This document shows positions 1-5,686 of a DNA stretch of 15,001 bases, in pieces (within the stretch, counting starts at the first letter, position 1; the number at the start of each line of letters is the position of its first letter). Under the pieces are notes generated by a model that was not told where the DNA came from, searched no databases, and saw only the letters and a program-made list of their open reading frames with translations. The stretch is from positions 1-15,001 of the forward strand of contig JAISVY010000048.1 in assembly GCA_031271325.1 (NCBI GenBank), in the 5' to 3' direction. The stretch comes from Oscillospiraceae bacterium (lineage in GTDB: Bacteria > Bacillota > Clostridia > Oscillospirales > UBA929). The translations under genes were made by a program, and so were the position numbers.

Positions 1-1
1 T

Positions 2-63
2 TTGTCAAGGTCGGGTTGTATTTGCTCACGGGGGATCGCAAATCTCCACCCTTCCCTTGACAA
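2..63. repeat. Short inverted repeat at left edge
   Basis: TTGTCAAGG (2-10) and its exact reverse complement CCTTGACAA (55-63) are 44 bases apart. No gene is supported in 1-148. A reading frame crosses it from a TTG at position 2, but that frame has no ribosome site and runs through the promoter and operator further on. The pair could be a transcript structure or the end of an element lying mostly outside the window. A ten-base palindrome, CTTGTACAAG, also lies at 111-120 upstream of the promoter. Confidence 0.3.
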
Positions 64-148
64 GATTCGCTCTCTGGTGTTTTCTGGATTTCTGTTACCC
101 ATCATTGACGCTTGTACAAGTGTGTCCGGGTTTTTTAGAGTGACCCTA

Positions 149-177
149 TTGACAAAGAACACCGCCGCGACTATAAT
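149..177 (+). promoter_or_regulatory. Consensus sigma-A promoter of the peroxidase-radical SAM-ohrR operon
   Basis: TTGACA (149-154) and TATAAT (172-177) are separated by exactly 17 bases. Both hexamers match the vegetative consensus perfectly. The -10 lies 52 bases before the peroxidase start codon. Such a strong promoter would normally need repression, and the dyad covering the -10 provides a place for it. Confidence 0.9.
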
Positions 178-212
178 GATTGCACGCGATTTAATCGCGC
201 AACATCATTATA
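172..212. promoter_or_regulatory. 41-bp dyad over the -10 and transcript start: candidate OhrR operator
   Basis: The dyad is centred on T192. Outer arms TATAATGAT (172-180) and ATCATTATA (204-212) are exact reverse complements, as are inner arms CGCGATT (185-191) and AATCGCG (193-199). Four unpaired positions separate inner from outer arms on each side. The left outer arm contains the whole -10 hexamer, so a bound dimer would exclude RNA polymerase. OhrR, encoded third in the operon, belongs to a family that binds palindromes at its own or linked promoters, so it is the obvious candidate ligand. That pairing is inferred from position. The core is not the Bacillus TACAATT-type site. Confidence 0.6.
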
Positions 213-228
213 ATTGGGAGGATATACC

Positions 229-711
229 ATGAACCTTTACGACATCAACGTCAAGGACGCAAAAGGCGCGGACGTGAGCCTGTCCGAATACGCCGGAAAA
301 ACGCTGCTCATCGTGAATACGGCGACAGGCTGCGGCTTAACGCCGCAATACACAGGGCTGCAAGACTTATATGTGCGTTACCGCGAGCAGGGCTTTGAAA
401 TCCTCGACTTCCCTTGCAATCAATTCGGAAACCAAGCCCCCGGAACAAACGAAGAAATCGGGAGCTTCTGCACGGGGCGGTTCGGCATCACATTCCGTCA
501 ATTCGGCAAAATTGACGTAAACGGCAGCGAGGAAAGCCCGCTCTATACGTGGCTGAAGTCGCAAAAGGGCGGCGCTCTTGGCTCGAACATAAAATGGAAC
601 TTCACCAAATTTTTAGTAAACCGCAAGGGCGAGGTTGCCGCCCGGTTCGCTCCTACGAAGACGCCGCCAACCATTGAAAAACATATTGCGAGACTGTTGG
701 CTGAGAAATGA
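229..711 (+). CDS. Glutathione peroxidase family protein (Cys-type, probably thioredoxin-dependent)
   Basis: A 160-residue thioredoxin-fold peroxidase of usual bacterial GPx length. It reduces hydrogen peroxide and organic or lipid hydroperoxides in the cytosol. The peroxidatic residue is Cys35 in the TGCGLTPQY motif, an ordinary TGC codon and not selenocysteine. The family tetrad is completed by Gln69 (FGNQ), Trp123 and Asn124 (KWNF). The FPCNQFG motif is at 61-67. Cys81 in SFCTGRFG sits where the resolving Cys of thioredoxin-dependent members lies, so thioredoxin is the likelier reductant despite the family name. The start is ATG 229 with GGGAGG at 216-221, 7 bases upstream; an in-frame TTG at 214 overlaps that site and is rejected. 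It is the first gene behind a consensus promoter and candidate operator. Its stop overlaps the next start (ATGA). Confidence 0.95.
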   Translation: MNLYDINVKDAKGADVSLSEYAGKTLLIVNTATGCGLTPQYTGLQDLYVRYREQGFEILDFPCNQFGNQAPGTNEEIGSFCTGRFGITFRQFGKIDVNGSEESPLYTWLKSQKGGALGSNIKWNFTKFLVNRKGEVAARFAPTKTPPTIEKHIARLLAEK

Positions 712-1772
712 GCGTAGTATCAAACCTGTTCGCCGGTGAAATCCGCGTTTCGCTGAAAACGGCGGCCGGCATCCTGACCGCGTACCCGGCTTCCGCCGCC
801 GCGCTGACGAAAATTGCGGCGGCTTTGCCAAAGGCGGAGCGCAGGCGCGAAACGTCCGCTAAAAACGGCGCGGACGTTCCGCCGCTTTTGATTGTCAGCA
901 CGACAGAGGAATGCAACCTGTCCTGCAAAGGCTGTTACGCCTGCGAACGCGGTGAAAAACGCGGGGCGCTGCCTTCTGACCGGGTTTATGAGGTTCTGGA
1001 CGAAGCGTCTGAGCTTGGCGTCAGCGTTGTGCTGCTGGCGGGCGGCGAACCGCTGTTGTCCCACGACTGGCTTAACGCGATGAGCAAACAAGACAGTATG
1101 CTTGGGCTGGTATTCACAAACGGCACGCTGCTTGACAAACGCCGCCTTGCGTGGTTTGCGGAAAACCGGCATTTGATTCCTCTGCTCAGTATCGACGGCA
1201 ATGCGGCGCAGACTGACGCGCGGCGAGGCGAGGGCGTATACGCCAAAGTCAGTGAGGCGATGTCAGCTCTGCGATCGTCGGGCATACCGTTCGGCGTATC
1301 CGTCGCTGTTACGGGCGAAAACATGGGTGAAACGCTGAACAGCGGTTTTACCGAAGAATATATGCAAAAGGGATGCCGGCTGTTCGTCTATGTGGAATAT
1401 GTCCCGGCGGAGGCGGGCACGGAAGCGCTTGTGCTGTCCAAAGAGGATAAACGGCGGCTGAGTGATTTTGCCGCCCAAAGCATGAAAGAATACGCCGCGC
1501 TGTTTGTCGCGTTTCCCGGCGACGAGGAACCTTACGGCGGCTGTTTGGCGGCCGGACGCGGGTTTGTGCATATCGGCGCGGACGGTTCGCTGGAACCTTG
1601 CCCTTTTGCCCCGTTTTCCGATGTGAGCCTGAAAAACACATCCCTGAAAGACGCGCTGAACTCCGCCCTGCTCGCCAAAGTGCGGGAGAACCATCATTTG
1701 CTAATAGAGGGCGAAGGCGGCTGTGCCTTGTGGCGCAAACGGGAGCTGTTGACCGAATTAACGCAGGAGTAA
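708..1772 (+). CDS. Radical SAM protein with SPASM/twitch-like C-terminal cysteines
   Basis: A 354-residue protein. Cys69, Cys73 and Cys76 form the CX3CX2C motif that ligates the SAM-cleaving [4Fe-4S] cluster, with an extra Cys79 just after. GGEPLL (112-117) is the SAM-binding motif of the family, and strand-helix repeats of the partial barrel follow (TNGT at 137-140, SIDG at 161-164). Near the C-terminus Cys279, Cys298 (EPCPF) and Cys339 are spaced like a shortened SPASM or twitch auxiliary-cluster domain. SPASM members often modify peptides or proteins, but I cannot name this one's substrate and no small precursor peptide gene is visible nearby. The ATG overlaps the peroxidase stop by four bases, so translation is probably coupled. 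Placement between a peroxidase and a peroxide-sensing repressor suggests a role in oxidative damage or redox; this is inference. Confidence 0.88.
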   Translation: MSVVSNLFAGEIRVSLKTAAGILTAYPASAAALTKIAAALPKAERRRETSAKNGADVPPLLIVSTTEECNLSCKGCYACERGEKRGALPSDRVYEVLDEASELGVSVVLLAGGEPLLSHDWLNAMSKQDSMLGLVFTNGTLLDKRRLAWFAENRHLIPLLSIDGNAAQTDARRGEGVYAKVSEAMSALRSSGIPFGVSVAVTGENMGETLNSGFTEEYMQKGCRLFVYVEYVPAEAGTEALVLSKEDKRRLSDFAAQSMKEYAALFVAFPGDEEPYGGCLAAGRGFVHIGADGSLEPCPFAPFSDVSLKNTSLKDALNSALLAKVRENHHLLIEGEGGCALWRKRELLTELTQE

Positions 1773-1778
1773 AACAAT

Positions 1779-2204
1779 ATGGATAAAACGTTTGACCCCT
1801 TAAAACTTGAAAACCAGCTGTGTTTCCCGCTGTATGCCGCCGCGAAGGAAGTCGTCGGCAAATATAAACCCTTTCTCGATAAGATCGACCTCACATACAC
1901 GCAATACATCACCATGATGGTTCTGTGGGAACACAAATCCATTACGGTAAAGGAGCTTGGGGAGCGGCTGTACCTTGATTCGGGAACGCTGACGCCGCTG
2001 CTGAAACGCCTTGAATCAAAGAATTTTATCAAGCGTGAGCGCAGCGCGGAGGACGAGCGCGTCGTGGACGTAACGATCACCGAAGCGGGCGAACGTCTGC
2101 GGGAGAGCGCAAAGGAAGTTCCCAAGCAAATGGCTCACTGCATGCCGCTTATGGTGGAGGACGCGCGGGTATTATACGGGCTGCTTTATAAACTGTTGAA
2201 ATAA
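1779..2204 (+). CDS. ohrR: MarR-family organic hydroperoxide sensor/repressor OhrR
   Basis: A 141-residue winged-helix regulator closely resembling Bacillus OhrR. The N-terminal LENQLCFPLYA places the sensing cysteine at residue 15, the same number as in B. subtilis OhrR. Tyr19, Tyr29 and Tyr40, which surround or hydrogen-bond that cysteine in the known structure, are all present. LYLDSGTLTPLLKRLE (about 65-80) is the recognition helix, and RSAEDERVVDVTIT the wing. A second cysteine, Cys121, lies 106 residues after Cys15, close to the spacing of the sensing and resolving cysteines of the 2-Cys Xanthomonas type (22 and 127). It starts 6 bases after the radical SAM stop, with AGGAG (1765-1769) inside the end of that gene. 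It probably represses its own operon through the dyad at 172-212. Confidence 0.93.
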   Translation: MDKTFDPLKLENQLCFPLYAAAKEVVGKYKPFLDKIDLTYTQYITMMVLWEHKSITVKELGERLYLDSGTLTPLLKRLESKNFIKRERSAEDERVVDVTITEAGERLRESAKEVPKQMAHCMPLMVEDARVLYGLLYKLLK

Positions 2205-2206
2205 CG

Positions 2207-2228
2207 GAGCTGCTGAACAACTCTTTTT
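2207..2228 (+). terminator. Weak intrinsic terminator after ohrR
   Basis: GAGCTG (2207-2212), loop CTGAA and CAACTC (2218-2223) form a six-pair stem with one mismatch, followed by TTTTT (2224-2228). An alternative outer pairing, GTTGAAA (2195-2201) with TTTCAAC (2226-2232), would sequester the T run. The stem is weak but sits just 3' of the last gene of the operon. Confidence 0.4.
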
Positions 2229-2340
2229 CAACCCGAAGCGCCAGAGCCGCTCATAACCGGCACACCACGGCAAACGGACGAATGTCTATGTTGCACATCT
2301 GCATATTTATTCCATCTTCCGCACAGATAATATATGGGCA

Positions 2341-2441
2341 TGTTGAAAATTGCCCGCTCCGGCTTGCGATGCCGCGGCATAGCCGCCTGTTCGCAAGCGC
2401 TGCGCTCGTTCGCCTTTCAGGCGAACACGCAATTTTCAACA
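2341..2441. repeat. MITE/REP-like nested inverted-repeat element (101 bp)
   Basis: The outer arms TGTTGAAAATTGC (2341-2353) and GCAATTTTCAACA (2429-2441) are exact 13-base reverse complements. Inside lie GCTTGCGA (2362-2369) with TCGCAAGC (2391-2398), the palindrome ATGCCGCGGCAT (2369-2380), and GTTCGCCT/AGGCGAAC (2408-2426) with a three-base loop. Short open frames on both strands here arise from the symmetry and lack ribosome sites. Perfect ends around internal hairpins, in a non-coding gap, are typical of a non-autonomous mobile element or a folded intergenic repeat. No clear target duplication is seen. With the weak terminator and promoter it fills the 345-base gap between ohrR and the binding-protein gene. 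Confidence 0.7.
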
Positions 2442-2466
2442 CTTCGTATATATCAACAAATTAATG

Positions 2467-2495
2467 TTGCAATCGTCCGCTTCATTTGATACAAT
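2467..2495 (+). promoter_or_regulatory. Promoter of the ABC importer operon
   Basis: TTGCAA (2467-2472), 17 bases, then TACAAT (2490-2495); each hexamer differs from consensus by at most two bases. It ends 54 bases before the ATG of the binding-protein gene and starts only 25 bases after the inverted-repeat element, so that element's insertion could have affected sequences upstream of it. Confidence 0.7.
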
Positions 2496-2549
2496 AAATA
2501 GACCGTGCCCGGTATCCACAGGCGCGGAATAAAAAATGGAGGATTTACC

Positions 2550-4598
2550 ATGCAAAAGCTGCTGTCACTCACATTAGCCACCCTCATGTTGTTGGCCTTG
2601 CTTGCAGCCTGCAACGCCGCACCGTCCGGCACCGACACATCGCCGGACGCAAACGCCAGCCCCGCAGATTCCACCCCCGCGGGAGAAACCACCCCCGGCG
2701 GTGAAGAAACACCCGCCGGCGAAGAAACCCCCGCCGGGGAAGAAACCCCCGAACCCCCCTCCTTTACCGAAGGGGAGTGGACAAACTTCACCCCGCCGGC
2801 CGCGCCGGCTCTGGACGGCCGCCCCACAACCGCGTCAGGCCGCTTCACCATCGGTGAAAACACCATGGACAGCACCTTTATGGCCGGGTGGAGCAACCTC
2901 ATCGGCAACGCCCGCGTGAAAGAACTGATCTACGGCTACAGCACCGTCGCCCTTACCGACGACGACCAATTTGTCATCGACCCCACGATTGTGGCGGGAT
3001 TCCTGATTGAAACCAACGAAGACCAATCCAAGACATACACCATCCGCCTGAACGAAAACCTCCAATACAGCGACGGAACGCCGATCACCGCCAAAGACTA
3101 TGTCTTCGGTATGTTGCTGAGCGCCTCCCCCGAACTGGAAGCCCTCGAGAACGACGCGTTCATCGGCATGGAAATGTACCGGGGCGCGCAGGACTACAAC
3201 GCCGGCACAACCGACATTTTCACCGGCGTGCGCCTGCTCGGGGACTATGAGTTCTCGCTGACGGTTGATTTTGAAACCACCTACTACGCCGAAGACGGCT
3301 CCGTCGATTCGGTTGAGCCGAACTTCCCGTTCTGGTACCAGCTCACCTACGCGTCTGCCACCCCCTCGCCGTTGCATGTCCTCGCCCCCGGCTGCGATAT
3401 CGTAGACGACGGCACCGGCGCTTCCATCACCGGCTGGACCGAGGAAATCGCCCGCTCCACCATCGACAACGGCTCCACCGGCTACCGCTACACCCCCACC
3501 GTCTCCGCCGGACCGTATAAATTCGTCAGCTACGACGCGGCGGACAACTTCGCCGTCCTCGAAGCCAACGAATACTACCCCGGCGACGACGAAGGCTATA
3601 AGCCGATGATCCAAACCATCGTCGTAAAGGTTGTGGAAGACGCCGTTTCCGTTGAAGAATTCAAGTCCGGCGGCGTAGACCTCTTGGTGCAGACCTCCGG
3701 CGGCGAAAAGATCAACGACCTGCTCGACTATGTGGACGAGGGCAACGCCTCCTACTTCAACTATTCCCGCAGCGGCTACGGAAAAATCACCTTCCGCTGC
3801 AGCGAAGGTCCCACGCAATTTGCAGCCGTGCGCCGCGCCATCGCCTACTGCCTTGACCGCGACGAAGTCGTGCGCCAGTGGACCGGCGGCTACGGCACCA
3901 TCGTACACAGCCGCATGGGCATGGCTCAGTGGATGTACAACCAGAACGTCGAGCTGGTGGACAGCGCGATGACCGCCTATGTCCTCAACACCGAAAAGGC
4001 CATTGAGGAACTGGTCAACGACGGCTGGATCTATGCCGAAGACGGCAGCGACTATGTGAGCGGCGTCCGCTACAAGAAGCTGGACGACGGCAGCCTGATG
4101 AAACTGCACATCGAATGGTTCTCGCCCGACTCCAACGCCCTCGGCGCGATGTATGAGAACCTGCTCAAGCCCAACCTCGACCTCGTCGGCATCTCCTTCA
4201 CCCGCGACGAAGGCGACAACGCGGCGTTCAGCGCCGCCCTCTACGGCGAGAGCGAAAAGTATTACAACATGGTCAACGGCGGCGTCGGTTTCGCCTCCTT
4301 GGACTCCCCGTGGTATTACTACGACCCCGCCCTGATGCCCTACTACAACCAGAACATGATCGACGACCCCGAACTCTATGAGCTTACGCAGGCCATGCGC
4401 GTGACCGAGCCGGGCGACAACGAAGCCTACTTTGAAAAGTGGTTTGAGTTTGTCAAACGCTACAACGAGATCCTCCCGGACATCCCCTGCTACTCCGACC
4501 TCTACCACGATTTCTTCCGCGATACCCTCAAAAACTACAACCACTCGGCCAACTACCCGTATACCGCCGCGCTGATCCGGGCGTGGATCGCTGAATAA
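2550..4598 (+). CDS. Extracellular solute-binding lipoprotein, family 5 (OppA/DppA type)
   Basis: A 682-residue binding protein that delivers substrate, most likely peptides, to the permeases encoded downstream. A hydrophobic signal ends in the lipobox LAAC, with Cys21 as the lipidation site, so the mature protein is tethered to the outer face of the membrane. Residues 22-80 are a low-complexity Pro/Glu/Thr/Gly tether including GEETP repeats. The family 5 signature runs over about 162-190 (YTIRL, SDGTPITAKDYVFG), and SAGPYKF at 320-326 is also typical. It is longer than the usual ~540-residue OppA. ATG 2550 is chosen because GGAGG (2538-2542) lies 7 bases upstream and it opens directly into the signal peptide; the frame is open further upstream without a start signal. 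A stem-loop follows the gene. Substrate specificity cannot be read from sequence. Confidence 0.93.
   Translation: MQKLLSLTLATLMLLALLAACNAAPSGTDTSPDANASPADSTPAGETTPGGEETPAGEETPAGEETPEPPSFTEGEWTNFTPPAAPALDGRPTTASGRFTIGENTMDSTFMAGWSNLIGNARVKELIYGYSTVALTDDDQFVIDPTIVAGFLIETNEDQSKTYTIRLNENLQYSDGTPITAKDYVFGMLLSASPELEALENDAFIGMEMYRGAQDYNAGTTDIFTGVRLLGDYEFSLTVDFETTYYAEDGSVDSVEPNFPFWYQLTYASATPSPLHVLAPGCDIVDDGTGASITGWTEEIARSTIDNGSTGYRYTPTVSAGPYKFVSYDAADNFAVLEANEYYPGDDEGYKPMIQTIVVKVVEDAVSVEEFKSGGVDLLVQTSGGEKINDLLDYVDEGNASYFNYSRSGYGKITFRCSEGPTQFAAVRRAIAYCLDRDEVVRQWTGGYGTIVHSRMGMAQWMYNQNVELVDSAMTAYVLNTEKAIEELVNDGWIYAEDGSDYVSGVRYKKLDDGSLMKLHIEWFSPDSNALGAMYENLLKPNLDLVGISFTRDEGDNAAFSAALYGESEKYYNMVNGGVGFASLDSPWYYYDPALMPYYNQNMIDDPELYELTQAMRVTEPGDNEAYFEKWFEFVKRYNEILPDIPCYSDLYHDFFRDTLKNYNHSANYPYTAALIRAWIAE
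2700..2753 (+). repeat. Three tandem 18-bp units in the lipoprotein tether
   Basis: Units start at 2700, 2718 and 2736 with consensus GGNGAAGAAACNCCCGCC; the third has a diverged end. They encode the GEETPA repeats of the binding protein's linker (residues 51-68). Near-identity at DNA level suggests slippage, so copy number may vary between strains and the tether length with it. Confidence 0.85.
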
Positions 4599-4619
4599 AG
4601 AAAAGTACCGCTTGCGGTC

Positions 4620-4647
4620 GGGGGCGGCAGGAACGCCTGCCGCCCCC
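4620..4647 (+). promoter_or_regulatory. GC-rich intercistronic stem-loop between binding protein and first permease
   Basis: GGGGGCGGCAGG (4620-4631) and CCTGCCGCCCCC (4636-4647) are exact 12-base reverse complements around an AACG loop. No T run follows, only CTCCTTTCC, so full termination is unlikely. In other binding-protein operons such hairpins protect the upstream message or cause partial termination, giving excess binding protein over membrane subunits; that role is inferred here. A smaller hairpin, ACCGC/GCGGT (4607-4618), precedes it. Confidence 0.75.
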
Positions 4648-4685
4648 CTCCTTTCCACGGATTGTTATACAGGGGGTTCTGGATT

Positions 4686-5675
4686 ATGCTGAACTATCTG
4701 CTCAGGCGCGTCTTCTATATTGTGTTCGTCTTTTTCCTCATTTCGATCATCATGTTCGCCATCTACAAGTCCGTGCCGTCCGACCCGATCTTTATGTATC
4801 TGGAGGGGCGGCAGGCTGAGATGCGCCCGGAGGCGTATGAGGAACTGGTACGCGCGACGCGGATACGCCTGGGGCTGGATCAGCCGCTGTATATTCAGTA
4901 TTTCAAATGGATGGGGAATATGCTGACCGGCGACTTCGGGCGCTCTTCGGTCTACCGTATGCCGGTGATCGAGGTCATCAAAGCCCCAATGCAGAACACC
5001 CTTCGCCTGAACGCGGTGGAGCTGGTGATTGTGTTCCTGATCACCATTCCGCTCGGCATCACCACGGCGGTGCGGAAAGGCTCGGTATACGACAGCGTCA
5101 CGCAGGTGATCACCATCCTGGGCTACAGCCTGCCGACGTTTATCTTCGCGATGGCGGCCATCTTCCTCTTTGCCGGGACGCTGGGGTGGCTTCCCATCAG
5201 CGGCACCGTCACGGCGGGGCTGGAGCTGGAAGCGTCGGGATTTACGCTGTTTATCGACCGGGTGAAGCATATGATCATGCCCATCGGGGTGATGGTATTC
5301 ACCTCCTTGGGCGGTCTGACCCGGTATGTCCGGGCGACGATGATCGACGCGCTGCGGATGGACTATATCCGCACGGCGCGCGCCAAAGGTCTCAAAGAAA
5401 AGGTCGTGGTGTATTCCCACGCGTTCCGCAACTCGATGATCCCCTTTGTCACGTCGATGATCGCCTGGTTCATCGGTCTGTTCAGCGGTCAGCTGATGAT
5501 TGAGTCGGTCTTTTCGTGGAAGGGGATGGGCAAGCTGTTCTACGATTCGCTGATGGCAATGGACTACTCGGTCGTTCTCACGCTCGGGATGTTCTACGTG
5601 CTGCTCGGCTTGGTGGGCAACCTGCTGATGGATATCGCCTACACCATAGTCGATCCGCGCGTCCGGCTGTCTTAG
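4686..5675 (+). CDS. oppB: ABC importer permease, OppB/DppB type
   Basis: A 329-residue inner-membrane permease of normal length for the family (the symbol is family-level). An N-terminal span at about 8-28 is followed by the extracellular region with GLDQPLYIQYFKWMGNML (63-80) and GDFGRS, the standard OppB signature. Further spans lie near 111-128, 141-164, 197-213, 252-270 and 297-318. The cytoplasmic EAA-type coupling helix runs from about 218 to 252 (MDYIRTARAKGL), where the ATPases dock. The start is ATG 4686 with AGGGGG at 4671-4676; an in-frame TTG at 4662 lacks a ribosome site. It should pair with the OppC-like protein whose gene starts 12 bases after this stop codon. Unlike that partner, it carries no extra domain. 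Confidence 0.94.
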   Translation: MLNYLLRRVFYIVFVFFLISIIMFAIYKSVPSDPIFMYLEGRQAEMRPEAYEELVRATRIRLGLDQPLYIQYFKWMGNMLTGDFGRSSVYRMPVIEVIKAPMQNTLRLNAVELVIVFLITIPLGITTAVRKGSVYDSVTQVITILGYSLPTFIFAMAAIFLFAGTLGWLPISGTVTAGLELEASGFTLFIDRVKHMIMPIGVMVFTSLGGLTRYVRATMIDALRMDYIRTARAKGLKEKVVVYSHAFRNSMIPFVTSMIAWFIGLFSGQLMIESVFSWKGMGKLFYDSLMAMDYSVVLTLGMFYVLLGLVGNLLMDIAYTIVDPRVRLS

Positions 5676-5686
5676 GGGGTGAGGAT

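Noticed and set aside
2..232. 76-codon frame across the first promoter
   Set aside because: It contains the perfect promoter and operator and overlaps the peroxidase ribosome site. It has no ribosome site of its own.
229..711. Selenocysteine-type glutathione peroxidase
   Set aside because: The active-site codon is an ordinary TGC cysteine codon, so no TGA recoding is involved.
2251..2464. Short frames on both strands around the inverted-repeat element
   Set aside because: They mirror each other because the DNA is palindromic. Neither has a ribosome site or protein-like conservation.
2835..4658. 607-codon open frame on the - strand opposite the binding-protein gene
   Set aside because: It has a low-complexity Val/Gly/Asp-rich translation, no ribosome site and no domain, and lies antisense to a clear family 5 binding protein. 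It is a by-product of GC-biased codon use.
4907..5503. 198-codon + frame inside oppB
   Set aside because: It is out of frame with a conserved permease, with a His/Gly/Asp-rich translation and no start signal.
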